A DNA stretch of 36,302 bases from contig JAKPDB010000004.1 in assembly GCA_029552985.1 (NCBI GenBank), positions 1-36,302 on the forward strand. The letters are read 5' to 3'. A program made the position numbers and the translations under genes. Shown here one piece after another: positions 7,266 through 15,597 of the stretch. Numbering within the stretch: the stretch's first letter is position 1; each line of letters starts with the position of its first letter. This DNA comes from a bacterium (GTDB lineage: Bacteria > Ratteibacteria > UBA8468 > B48-G9 > DTJG01). The notes below the pieces were generated by a model, which was not told the DNA's origin, did no database searches, and saw only the letters and a program-made list of their open reading frames with translations.

Positions 7266-8454
7266 ATTCAAGAGATTTCAAAAAATTCTCTGGTATCCTT
7301 ACAGCAAACACATGACAGATTCCAAATGGGTCTGCATTAAAAATCACATTTCTATTATCAGCAGTCATATATGGATGAGGATGGGATGCCGCTGCACCAC
7401 CACCCTGTGCACCGCAATTTGAAACAAGGGTTCTATATTTTCCTGTTTTTATATTTCCAACCACAATTTCGATCGGTCCAGGAATGCCATTTTTGTATGA
7501 ATCACAAACAAAATACTTCCCACATTTTGAAATATTGACATGATTAAACAGGTGTTCTGGCGCAGAAAAAATCAATGGTTTTTCATCACCAGGACCAACA
7601 ACGACAAAATTTCCTTGTCTGTGGCGACTGTCATGAACCTGTTGAAATCTCGCTGATGGTTCTTGTTCACTCATTGCAGGCCATCTTACGGTTAATCCAA
7701 TTTTTCCTGTATCAGATATCCAGCCAGAATGCCCTGTTGAACCTGCAGTATAAGGTGGACCCACCTTTAACTGTCTCAGATCCTTGCCGTCAACATCAAT
7801 AATAAAATGTGTTGTGGCATCCAATGTTGACTCTTTTGATTCTATTCTCAGACCATCAGAACCCAGCCGCTGTGTTCTGTTGTGCTGTACAAGGAGATCT
7901 CTGCTGTGGACAAAATTAAACTGGACATGACTCAAAATATCCTGGTGTTTAAATATCACTTTCCAGGTTTTTTCTTTCATATCAAGCCGGATGATTTCAG
8001 AATCACCATCAGGATTTCTTGAAACTCCAACAAGGTACCTGTGATCACAGGAAACAGTATCAAAAGACATTCCCTCAGGTAGATTACATTGTGTCATAAT
8101 GATTTCTTTCTCAAGATTTACAATGTTGACACGCACAAGTTCTCTGTTCGGTCTCAAATAATAAATCCATCCAGACCAGGCAGATGTTCCAACAAGTACA
8201 CTCGATACCTCTGGTTCTATTAAGGCAACCTTCAGTTTTTCAATGTCTGCTACGCATAATTGATATGGTGGAATTCTTGGGTCTGGGCCATGACTACGGG
8301 TATATGCAATTCTTTTACCATCAGGTGAGGTATATGGCTGTTCGCAATAGATATTGATGTTGTTCATCACAGAACAGGTTAGTCGTGTAATCAATGCCCC
8401 ACTGACAGGGTCATGCGCCAGGTCACATGCCTCTGATTGCCAGAAAATTTTCAT
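7264..8454 (-). CDS. Oligogalacturonate-lyase-like beta-propeller protein (PL22-like)
   Basis: This 396-residue protein has no signal peptide and is built of WD40/TolB-like beta-propeller repeats (YTSPDGKRIAYTRS, ISDTGKIGLTVRW, ISKCGKYFVCDS, MTADNRNVIFNADP). The final SHPHPYMTADNRNVIF resembles the metal-binding H-x-H region of cytoplasmic oligogalacturonate lyases (PL22), which cleave unsaturated pectin oligomers. The glutamine usually found three residues before the first His is not obvious here (AAASHPH), so activity is uncertain and it may be a relative with another substrate. The AAGGAAG site just before ATG 8454 supports the start. A good promoter lies at 8502-8529. It stands alone, back to back with an alpha/beta hydrolase. 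Confidence 0.65.
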   Translation of the reverse strand: MKIFWQSEACDLAHDPVSGALITRLTCSVMNNINIYCEQPYTSPDGKRIAYTRSHGPDPRIPPYQLCVADIEKLKVALIEPEVSSVLVGTSAWSGWIYYLRPNRELVRVNIVNLEKEIIMTQCNLPEGMSFDTVSCDHRYLVGVSRNPDGDSEIIRLDMKEKTWKVIFKHQDILSHVQFNFVHSRDLLVQHNRTQRLGSDGLRIESKESTLDATTHFIIDVDGKDLRQLKVGPPYTAGSTGHSGWISDTGKIGLTVRWPAMSEQEPSARFQQVHDSRHRQGNFVVVGPGDEKPLIFSAPEHLFNHVNISKCGKYFVCDSYKNGIPGPIEIVVGNIKTGKYRTLVSNCGAQGGGAAASHPHPYMTADNRNVIFNADPFGICHVFAVRIPENFLKSLE

Positions 8455-8501
8455 TTTTCTTCCTTTTTGAATTTGAAAGATTTCTTTGTTGATTGAAAAA
8501 C

Positions 8502-8529
8502 ATTATAATAACTCTGGTAAAACAGTCAA
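8502..8529 (-). promoter_or_regulatory. Promoter of the PL22-like gene
   Basis: On the minus strand TTGACT (8524-8529), 16 bases and TATAAT (8502-8507) form a near-consensus promoter. The sequence ATTATAAT also offers a -10 to the plus strand (TATAAT 8504-8509) for the divergent hydrolase, but no matching -35 is visible there. Confidence 0.6.
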
Positions 8530-8551
8530 CTTTTTTACTTCAGAGAGACTT

Positions 8552-9343
8552 ATGAAAGAAACACCGATTGTTTTTAAAAGTGGGAAAAATCACATTATTG
8601 GCATTCTTCATCTGCCAGATGGAAGGCATACTACCAAAAAATATCCTGCAGTAATCTTCTGCCATGGTTTTTCAGGAAGCAAATCTGAAAGTCATTTTAT
8701 TTTCACAAAAACTGCAAGACAACTTGCCAGGAGTGGAATTGCCTGTCTGAGATTTGATTTTATGGGCAGCGGTGATAGTGCTGGCAGTTTTGAAGATATG
8801 ACTCTTGAAACAGAAATTCAGGACACATTTCAGGCGTATAAGTATCTTACTAATCTACGATTTATTAACAGAAAAACCATTGGAATTCTTGGGCTTTCCA
8901 TGGGAGCAATTCCAGCAGTCATTGTCTCTTCAAAAATTCACTTACCAGCATTATGTTTGTGGGCACCTGTTGCACATCCTGAGGAACTGTCAAAAAAAAT
9001 ATTGACTGCTGCGATGAAAAAGAAAATCCAAAAACAGGGCACTACATATCTGACTGGTACTGGGCTCAGGATAGGTAAAAACCTTATCAATTCCCTTGAA
9101 AAGATAAAACCCGTTGAAGCAGCTACCCACTTTAGTGGCCATGTTTTGATTATTCATTCTCATGATGACAGTGTAATCAATGTTGCGCATGCACTCGCGT
9201 ATTACAAAGCATTTCATAACGCTGCTACGACAAAACGTCTGATAGTTTTGAAGGAAGGTGGTCATACTTTTGTGACAGAAAAGTCAGAAAATCTGGTCAT
9301 TCAGGAAACTGTGAAATTTTTTGTTCAGTCCTTAATTACCTGA
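8552..9343 (+). CDS. Alpha/beta hydrolase (serine esterase/acyl hydrolase type)
   Basis: This 263-residue cytoplasmic alpha/beta hydrolase has CHGFSGSKSE as the oxyanion region (near residue 38), the nucleophile elbow GLSMGA with Ser116, an acidic HSHDDSV at about 203-208 and the catalytic His in EGGHTF (His238). The fold cleaves esters, often acyl or acetyl groups. I chose ATG 8552 over the upstream in-frame TTG at 8486, because 8486 would place the start upstream of the -10 box region and lacks a ribosome site. Its substrate is not readable; glycan neighbours suggest deacylation of sugars or a cinnamoyl-type ester. It ends 8 bases inside the convergent zinc-finger gene. Confidence 0.85.
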   Translation: MKETPIVFKSGKNHIIGILHLPDGRHTTKKYPAVIFCHGFSGSKSESHFIFTKTARQLARSGIACLRFDFMGSGDSAGSFEDMTLETEIQDTFQAYKYLTNLRFINRKTIGILGLSMGAIPAVIVSSKIHLPALCLWAPVAHPEELSKKILTAAMKKKIQKQGTTYLTGTGLRIGKNLINSLEKIKPVEAATHFSGHVLIIHSHDDSVINVAHALAYYKAFHNAATTKRLIVLKEGGHTFVTEKSENLVIQETVKFFVQSLIT

Positions 9344-9626
9344 TGAACCTTGCTACCACATATTTGTAGATAGCGAACAAAATCCCAAGAACAACTATGA
9401 TTTTAATGAGTTTTGCAATGCCAGTCCATCGTGAAGCTCTGTAAGAAGCCTTCTGCTGTTCCATCTGTTTCATTCTTTCCGCATAAATCTTTGCAGTTTT
9501 TGCACATTCATCACTGCAAAAAATTCCTTCTTCTGTAATTTTCCTGCAGGATGAACATAGGGGCTTTCCGCATTGCTTGCATCTTGTGACTGCGGGTCTA
9601 CCGGTGTGAAAGAAACAATCAGCCAT
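9336..9626 (-). CDS. Small B-box-like zinc-binding protein with one TM helix
   Basis: This 96-residue protein begins with a cysteine/histidine-rich zinc module: CFFH (4-7), CKQC, CSSC and CSDEC within the first 41 residues, like the B-box-type fingers often fused to membrane helices in bacteria. After a basic, glutamine-rich linker, residues ~71-90 (LIKIIVVLGILFAIYKYVV) form a single membrane helix near the C-terminus, so the zinc domain should face the cytoplasm. A very strong GGGAGGTG site precedes the ATG. Function is unknown; such modules usually mediate protein contacts. It is convergent with, and overlaps by 8 bases, the alpha/beta hydrolase gene. Confidence 0.7.
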   Translation of the reverse strand: MADCFFHTGRPAVTRCKQCGKPLCSSCRKITEEGIFCSDECAKTAKIYAERMKQMEQQKASYRASRWTGIAKLIKIIVVLGILFAIYKYVVARFIR

Positions 9627-9686
9627 TTTTCACCTCCCATCTTTATTGACAATTATAAAATTTTATTTCAGCCGGGTCAATTTAAG

Positions 9687-10550
9687 CTATTCGCGGCTAG
9701 GTGAGATATTTTTCCTGACAAGATTTTTCATTGTTTCATTGTACCAGTGAACAAAATTTTTTTCATCTATACGAGCGGGTATCCCAATATCACGAACGTG
9801 GGGAATCGTCCATATCTCTACACCGTTATCTTTTTTCCCTGTGTAATAGCTTGTTTCACACTTAACAATTTCATAAAACCGTATTTTGCCATTTTCAAAA
9901 TCATCCTTTGCTTTCATAGAAGCAAAACACATCTGATGCCATTGAGCAATCTGTTTCCATTGACTGCATAGTATAAGTATAAAAATTAGCAGAATCAGGG
10001 TTGCAATGTTTACAATACTTAATACTCTCGCAGTTCTAAAATTTTTGATTGTCAATTCTATGTCTTTCCCCAAAAGATAATAACATGAACATCCAATCAG
10101 AGTAAGCGGAATTAAGAAAGAAAGGAAAAACCAGACCACACAATAGACAGAACCACCAAACTTTGTGGTATTGTAATTAATAAATTTTTCCAAAAATGAA
10201 ACAATAGCATTTCTGAAGAAAAATACAGTATCTCGAAGTGGTGCAATCAAAAGCATTGGCTTCAAATACTCAAATTCTGCCTGGCCCATGTTAATATTCA
10301 GGGCAACCTGAATTGCTGTATATAGCAACAAAAGTCCAAAAGCACCCGCAAGTATTGCTCCAATTTTTTGAAATTTTTGCGACCAAAAAACATGAAATAG
10401 TGTAAAAATTGAAAAAACAAAGACAAACAGAAAAAAATAATTGTCAATTAGAACAGCAAAATCCAGTTGGACTATTTTCAACATAAAATGTTCAAGAAGA
10501 GCCAGTAGAATAATTATAAATACGAGAAGAAGCACCTTTTTCATTCTCAT
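9687..10550 (-). CDS. Unrecognised multi-pass membrane protein
   Basis: I do not recognise this 287-residue protein. Five membrane segments are visible: ~5-22, ~35-57, ~62-84, ~130-160 and ~178-198. A soluble C-terminal part of about 85 residues begins CSQWKQIAQWHQMCFASMKAKDDF and is rich in aromatic residues. It ends in a basic tail. The start is either ATG 10550 or ATG 10544 (MRMKK); neither has a strong ribosome site. A promoter-like TTGACA box and an 8-bp dyad lie upstream. It follows the small zinc-finger membrane gene in position order but is separated from it by about 60 bases, so a shared transcript is possible. Confidence 0.55.
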   Translation of the reverse strand: MRMKKVLLLVFIIILLALLEHFMLKIVQLDFAVLIDNYFFLFVFVFSIFTLFHVFWSQKFQKIGAILAGAFGLLLLYTAIQVALNINMGQAEFEYLKPMLLIAPLRDTVFFFRNAIVSFLEKFINYNTTKFGGSVYCVVWFFLSFLIPLTLIGCSCYYLLGKDIELTIKNFRTARVLSIVNIATLILLIFILILCSQWKQIAQWHQMCFASMKAKDDFENGKIRFYEIVKCETSYYTGKKDNGVEIWTIPHVRDIGIPARIDEKNFVHWYNETMKNLVRKNISPSRE

Positions 10551-10566
10551 AAGAACTCAGTCCATC

Positions 10567-10617
10567 TGGTAAAATATATCTTGAAAGTTTTTACCATATC
10601 ATCGATAAAATTGTCAA
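10567..10617 (-). promoter_or_regulatory. Putative promoter with overlapping dyad for the orphan membrane protein gene
   Basis: On the minus strand TTGACA (10612-10617) is followed after 18 bases by TAAAAA (10588-10593), a weak -10. TGGTAAAA (10567-10574) and TTTTACCA (10589-10596) form a perfect 8-bp dyad 14 bases apart that covers the -10 and start region, as an operator might. Confidence 0.4.
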
Positions 10618-10632
10618 TCGGTGAAATTAGGA

Positions 10633-10661
10633 TTGACCTTAAATGAAAAAACCAATACAAT
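10633..10661 (+). promoter_or_regulatory. Promoter of the GH42-like / GT4 / RsbW-like operon
   Basis: TTGACC (10633-10638), 17 bases and TACAAT (10656-10661) match the housekeeping promoter pattern with ideal spacing. The leader to ATG 10701 would be about 33 bases. Confidence 0.65.
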
Positions 10662-10700
10662 GATAAAAGTAAACCTTTTTCAAAAAACAGGATACCAGAA

Positions 10701-12686
10701 ATGAAACGTCCATTTATCATGATACGGCTGAAAGAGCCAGATTATGAAACGGATAAAACAAGAAAAAAATTCATCAACATTATGAGGCAATACGGTAAAA
10801 GTATTGATTCTGTTGCTCTTTTTGTAGGAAATGTCCATAATTTTCTCCCATTTAATGAAGTTTCTCCCCGCCTTTCCGCCATAAGAGATGCCCTCATAGA
10901 CATAAAAACACAATTAAAAACTCTCACTGGTATCAATGTTCTTGCAACATTAGGTCATCTTGAAGAAGTACCTGACTGCTGGAATCTTGGAAAAATTCCT
11001 CAGATGATAAACTATGATGGAACTGTTTGTTTGCATACGCCGTGTCCATCATCCAGTCAGTTTCTGGATGATACCACCAAAAAATACAAAGCACTGGCTG
11101 AACTTAATCCAGATTTTATCTGGATAGATGATGATTTCAGAATGCATAACCACTATCCCGCAACTCTTGGATGTTTCTGTCATCAATGCATGGAAGGATT
11201 TGCTAAACTTACAGACGTTTTATATTCAAGAGATGAACTTGTTTATCTTCTCAGCCAGAATGACGAAAACGCAGAAAAACTGCGCGCAGCATGGCTCACA
11301 TGGTGCAATCGGATACTTCTTAATATTGTTCAAACTATTGAAAAGGCAGTGCATGAAAAAAACCCGCGTATTGTAATTTCTCTCATGATTGCTCATGGTA
11401 TTGCATATAATTACCCGGAATTTTTAAGGGTACTCAGAAAAAAAACAGGGTATGTATTTGTGAGACCTGGCGGTGGTTTCTATAATGACACGATTCCAGC
11501 AGGTCTTATTACCAAGGCAGTTGAGTACTCTCAGCAAATTTCAGTAGTAGGAACAAACCAAAAAGATGTCATTCTCGCAGAGGTTGAACATTTTCCTTAC
11601 AATGCACCCATGAAATCCCGCAAAATATTTGCCACAGAAGTTACATCAAGTATTGCGTCAGGATGTCATGGCGCCACTATTAACATCTCAGGAATGATTC
11701 CTGACATCTTTCACGAATACTGTGAATTTTTGAAGGTTTCAAAAGCAAAAAGTCATTTCTGGAGAATACTTTCTGATGAAGTGAAAAATCTTTACATGTG
11801 CGGCGCATTGATATTGCCGATGTCAAATCATATTGCTTTAAAAAAATATATGAATGTATGGCAGCCAGAAATTATGAAAAGTCCCATGAATTTCATTTAT
11901 GCAGGCATTCCAGTTACTGGTGATAGAAGCAATAGTTATTTCTCCTTACTAACTCATACCATGCTGGACGGTATGTCTTTGGATGAACTGAAAACAATTC
12001 TTTCAAAACCAGCAATACTTGACGCAACTGCTGTAAGGTACTTACATAACAAAAGACTTTCTTATCTTACAGGCGTATGCATAGACGATAAAACTAGCGG
12101 TCATTGCGTGGAACAATATTGCAATCATAAAATCAATGAAGGATTTGTAGGAAAATTCAGAGATTCAAGGCCTGGCTTCTTCAAACAACCAAGTTTTGTC
12201 CTGCGATGTGTTTCTAAAACAGCAGTTGGACTCTGCAGATTAAAATCAGATTATAAAAATGGCAGGATACTTGGTATTTCAGCGGTAGTTTTCAAAAATA
12301 TCATGGGCGCAAAAATTGCTTCTTTTGGATATGATGCGTGGGAATATATTTTCTCAGAGGATAAACTTTTGCAGATTCATCGTCTGGTCAGGTGGCTCAC
12401 TGATGACAAATTTCCTTTTATGATTATACATCCGGCCAGAATATGTCCATTTTTAAGATATTCAAAATCAAAGAAAAAAATGGTTGTGGTGATGGTAAAT
12501 ACAAGCTTTGACGAAGCAAATGAAATCAAGTTTTATACAAATCATAAATTTTCTAAACTCGCTGTCCTTGAGGAAGATGGAAAATGGGCATCATGTCAGG
12601 TGATAAAAAATAGTAAAACAGGGATTTTCACACTCCAGAGAAAAATTGAACCTTGGGATTGCTTGGTGTTAAAAATAATACAATGA
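10701..12686 (+). CDS. GH42-like TIM-barrel protein, probable glycoside hydrolase
   Basis: This 661-residue protein without signal peptide looks like a family A-type glycoside hydrolase related to GH42 and uncharacterised planctomycete-type hydrolases. Near residues 141-147 it has WIDDDFR, followed by HNHYP and a cysteine cluster CFCHQC (158-163), which in this group follows the strand bearing the active-site region. A second conserved area, FATEVTSSIASGCHGATINI, suits a later barrel strand. The last ~150 residues look like a beta-rich C-terminal domain. The catalytic residues and substrate cannot be fixed by eye. It is first in an operon and overlaps the glycosyltransferase by ATGA (12683-12686), so its substrate may be a glycan the cell itself makes. 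Confidence 0.6.
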   Translation: MKRPFIMIRLKEPDYETDKTRKKFINIMRQYGKSIDSVALFVGNVHNFLPFNEVSPRLSAIRDALIDIKTQLKTLTGINVLATLGHLEEVPDCWNLGKIPQMINYDGTVCLHTPCPSSSQFLDDTTKKYKALAELNPDFIWIDDDFRMHNHYPATLGCFCHQCMEGFAKLTDVLYSRDELVYLLSQNDENAEKLRAAWLTWCNRILLNIVQTIEKAVHEKNPRIVISLMIAHGIAYNYPEFLRVLRKKTGYVFVRPGGGFYNDTIPAGLITKAVEYSQQISVVGTNQKDVILAEVEHFPYNAPMKSRKIFATEVTSSIASGCHGATINISGMIPDIFHEYCEFLKVSKAKSHFWRILSDEVKNLYMCGALILPMSNHIALKKYMNVWQPEIMKSPMNFIYAGIPVTGDRSNSYFSLLTHTMLDGMSLDELKTILSKPAILDATAVRYLHNKRLSYLTGVCIDDKTSGHCVEQYCNHKINEGFVGKFRDSRPGFFKQPSFVLRCVSKTAVGLCRLKSDYKNGRILGISAVVFKNIMGAKIASFGYDAWEYIFSEDKLLQIHRLVRWLTDDKFPFMIIHPARICPFLRYSKSKKKMVVVMVNTSFDEANEIKFYTNHKFSKLAVLEEDGKWASCQVIKNSKTGIFTLQRKIEPWDCLVLKIIQ

Positions 12687-13876
12687 AAATCGCACATGTA
12701 ATTACCCGCATGATTATCGGCGGTGCACAGGAAAATACTCTTGCCACAGTGTCTGGTCTGAAAGAGCGTGGTCACCAACTTATACTCATATCAGGCCCTG
12801 CGACAGGTCCAGAAGGAAACATGCAAAAAGACATTGAAAATGCAGGCATTTATCACATCTTCATTCCAGAACTTATCAGAAACATAAGCATCTGGCATGA
12901 TGTGATTACATTTTTCAAGCTTGGGATGATATTCAGACAGCACAAATTTGACATCATTCATACCCATAGTGCAAAAGCAGGTTTTCTTGGAAGAATTGCA
13001 GCAAAATTCTTCTCAAAAAAATCAAAGGTCGTCCACACACTTCACGGCTCAAGTTTTCATCCCTACCAGCATGCAATAGTCAGATATTTTTATATTCTGT
13101 GTGAAAAAATCGCCAGCAAATTTACTGATTACTTTATTTCTGTCAGCAGTGTCATTGTTGAAAATCACATCAAACATGGTATCGTAAAACCGGATGCCTG
13201 TTCAGTAATAAGAAGTGGCTTCAAGATTGAAGAATATAAAATGGCCTCTAAATTTCGGGAAAAAAAAAGAAAACAACTCGGGCTTAAGCATGATGATGTT
13301 CTTATCGGTATGATAGGAAGGCTTTTCCCATTAAAGGGACAGGAATACCTTCTAAGAGTTTTTGCAAAAATTTCTGGTAAGTATCCTTTCGTACATCTTA
13401 TCCTTGTTGGTGATGGTATTTTAAGAAAAGATTTTGAAAATTTCGTAAGACAGAGAAATTTAACCCAAAAGGTTCATTTCACTGGACTTGTGGAACCAAA
13501 AGACATTCCCTTTTTTGCTTCTGCAATTGACATTGGCGTTCACACTAGTTTAAGAGAAGGGCTTCCAAGGGCAGTGGTTCAAATTCTTGCTGCTGGAAGT
13601 CCTGTTGTTGCATTTGATATCGATGGCGCAAGAGAAGTCATTCAAAGTGGAATCAATGGATTTCTTGTTCCTGCCTGCAATGAGTCAGTACTTGAGGAAA
13701 AATTGTGCTTTCTTATAGAACATGTTGAGGAGAGAAAAAAAATGGGTATTGCAGGTCAAAATATGGTGTTTGAAGAATTTTCTGCAGAAAAAATGGTTGC
13801 AGAAACTGAAAAAGTGTATTTTAATATAACAGGAAAAATTTGTCTGCATCACAGAAAGGAAATTAATGAAGAATGA
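12683..13876 (+). CDS. GT4-family glycosyltransferase
   Basis: This 397-residue GT-B glycosyltransferase begins MKIAHVITRMIIGGAQENTL, the N-terminal glycine-rich loop of family GT4. It continues with HTHSAKAGFLGRIAAK, HTLHGSSFHP and, in the nucleotide-sugar domain, IGMIGRLFPLKGQEYLLR and REGLPRAVVQILAAGSPVVA. The usual E-x7-E motif reads E-x7-Q here; this variant occurs in other GT4 enzymes. It should transfer a sugar from a nucleotide donor to a lipid-linked or surface glycan at the inner membrane face. The ATG overlaps the preceding stop (ATGA), and its own end overlaps the next gene by 11 bases. An earlier in-frame start at 12653 is rejected because it lies inside the upstream gene. Confidence 0.9.
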   Translation: MKIAHVITRMIIGGAQENTLATVSGLKERGHQLILISGPATGPEGNMQKDIENAGIYHIFIPELIRNISIWHDVITFFKLGMIFRQHKFDIIHTHSAKAGFLGRIAAKFFSKKSKVVHTLHGSSFHPYQHAIVRYFYILCEKIASKFTDYFISVSSVIVENHIKHGIVKPDACSVIRSGFKIEEYKMASKFREKKRKQLGLKHDDVLIGMIGRLFPLKGQEYLLRVFAKISGKYPFVHLILVGDGILRKDFENFVRQRNLTQKVHFTGLVEPKDIPFFASAIDIGVHTSLREGLPRAVVQILAAGSPVVAFDIDGAREVIQSGINGFLVPACNESVLEEKLCFLIEHVEERKKMGIAGQNMVFEEFSAEKMVAETEKVYFNITGKICLHHRKEINEE

Positions 13877-14303
13877 GCTGGTAATACTACCGGTGATTGA
13901 AAACCTTACCATCATCGCAGAATTTCTTCAAGAAAAAATTAAAGAAAATCACCTTACATCAAGAAAGGCATGGGAACTACTGCTTGTAACAGATGAAATC
14001 TGTTCTCATATTATTCAATTTAGAAAATACGACAGCACAATGGGAAAAATGAGAATCCAGTGGGAAGGATTCCCTGATAAAGTGGTTGTGACCATAGAAA
14101 CTTCTGGCATACCTTATAATCCTCTTGAGTTGAACAGTATAGATAATGCAAAAGAGGAAGAAGAAGAAGCCCTTGGTGGAATGGGAATACATCTTATAAA
14201 ACAGATGATTGACGAGATTACCTATACTAGAACAAGCAATAGCAATATCCTGAAAATTACAAAATTAAAAAGGTTGCGAAGGAATAAAGCAAACAACAAA
14301 TAG
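13866..14303 (+). CDS. RsbW-like HATPase-fold protein with altered ATP-site residues
   Basis: This 145-residue protein resembles the anti-sigma factor / serine kinase family (RsbW/SpoIIAB, HATPase_c_2). The order N-box, G1, G2 is visible: ELLLVTDEICSHII (about 38-51), ETSGIPYNPLEL (about 78-89) and GGMGIHLIKQMIDEITYTR (about 103-121), ending ILKITKLKR. The N-box Asn that binds magnesium is His (EICSH against E-x-x-x-N), and the G1 Asp of D-x-G is Thr (TSG). Family members bind a sigma factor and phosphorylate an anti-anti-sigma protein; this one may only bind. It overlaps the glycosyltransferase end by 11 bases. No sigma factor or antagonist gene is nearby. Confidence 0.7.
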   Translation: MKNELVILPVIENLTIIAEFLQEKIKENHLTSRKAWELLLVTDEICSHIIQFRKYDSTMGKMRIQWEGFPDKVVVTIETSGIPYNPLELNSIDNAKEEEEEALGGMGIHLIKQMIDEITYTRTSNSNILKITKLKRLRRNKANNK

Positions 14304-14304
14304 T

Positions 14305-15597
14305 TTATCGCAATTTTTTCCTGAATGCCTTCAAAACATCTCCAGCAAGATAAAGGGAACCGCAAATGACTCTTGGTTCATCACTTCTAATTGATAGAAG
14401 TTTTTCTATTGCGTGCGATGGATTTTCAATAGTTTCAACGTCTGCATCAGGCACCAATTCCTTCATTTTTGAAGAAAGTGTTGAGGGAAGCAAACTTCTC
14501 GGAGTATTCACCTGAGTAAAAATAAATTTTTTGCCAGTTGACGAAAGTATTTTTACCATTGATTCCCAGTTTTTGTCCTTAAGAATTGCAATGAGAAAAA
14601 TTGGTTTGCTTTCAGGCAAATATTGTTTGAGAGCGCGTTTCAAAGAAATGATACCAGCAGGATTATGGGCACCATCAAGTATCACAAAGGGCTTTTCTGA
14701 AAGTACCTGAAATCTTGCTGGCCATACAGTTTTTTTCATTCCTTTCAGTATGGCATCTTCACTGATGGCAACCCCAATTTTATTTAGCAGAAAAAGCGTC
14801 TCAATTGCCACTGCGGCATTATGAATCTGATGGCTGCCAAACATTCTGATCGAGACATTATTGAGTTTTTTAATGCCAGTGAAATTGAAACATTGCTGTC
14901 TGGGAAAATCAGAATCAATTAATCGTGCTGAAAAATCTTTTCCATAGAAAAAAATCTTTGCATTTCTCTGTCTGCTTACTCTCTTCAAAACATTTCCAGC
15001 AGATGGTATCTGTTTCCCTGACACAATGAGAGAATGGTTTTTAATGATCCCTGCCTTCTCAAAAGCAATTTCTTCAATGCTATTACCAAGATATTCCATG
15101 TGGTCGTAAGAAATTGGAGTAATAACCTCAATATCTGGCTCAAGTACATTTGTTGCATCAAACCTTCCGCCCATGCCAACTTCACACACGCATATATCAA
15201 TATTTTCCCTTCTGAAGTATTCAAAAGCCACTGCGGTCAGGGCTTCGAAATATGTTGGCTGCATCTCAATTGGCAATTTCATACACAGATTTTTTAGTTC
15301 AAGACACAAACTGTCAAAAACCTTTGAAGGAATAGGTTTACCATTAATTTGAATTCTTTCCTCCACCCTGATCAGATGAGGACTTGTATAAAAACCAACC
15401 CTGTAACCTGCTTCTTTCAGGCAACCTGCAATAAAACTTGCAACAGAACCCTTTCCATTGGTTCCAGCAATCAAAACTGAACGGTATTTTCTATGAGGAT
15501 TGCCAAGTTTTGAAAGTAGGAACTTGATTTTGTCCAAGCCAAGTTTTATACCAAAATCAGTCAATTGTTCAAGATAGGTGTGCCCGAGATTGCTCAT
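14305..15597 (-). CDS. folC: Folylpolyglutamate synthase / dihydrofolate synthase
   Basis: This 430-residue Mur-ligase-family enzyme has the P-loop AGTNGKGS at 44-51, GFYTSPHLIRVEERIQING after it, CVCEVGMGGRFDATN, a DHMEYLGNS central motif and the C-terminal LDGAHNPAG. It adds glutamate to folates (and to dihydropteroate in bifunctional members) using ATP in the cytoplasm. The length is typical. The start is the ATG overlapping the accD stop (ATGA, 15594-15597), so it is translationally coupled to accD. The accD-folC order is a common bacterial arrangement. Its 3' end lies one base from the convergent RsbW-like gene, with no clear terminator. Confidence 0.95.
   Translation of the reverse strand: MSNLGHTYLEQLTDFGIKLGLDKIKFLLSKLGNPHRKYRSVLIAGTNGKGSVASFIAGCLKEAGYRVGFYTSPHLIRVEERIQINGKPIPSKVFDSLCLELKNLCMKLPIEMQPTYFEALTAVAFEYFRRENIDICVCEVGMGGRFDATNVLEPDIEVITPISYDHMEYLGNSIEEIAFEKAGIIKNHSLIVSGKQIPSAGNVLKRVSRQRNAKIFFYGKDFSARLIDSDFPRQQCFNFTGIKKLNNVSIRMFGSHQIHNAAVAIETLFLLNKIGVAISEDAILKGMKKTVWPARFQVLSEKPFVILDGAHNPAGIISLKRALKQYLPESKPIFLIAILKDKNWESMVKILSSTGKKFIFTQVNTPRSLLPSTLSSKMKELVPDADVETIENPSHAIEKLLSIRSDEPRVICGSLYLAGDVLKAFRKKLR

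Noticed and set aside
14274-14320. TTGCGA ... TCGCAA followed by six T between the convergent RsbW-like and folC genes
   Set aside because: The stem is only 6 bp with a 28-base loop and lies inside coding sequence, so a terminator cannot be supported.
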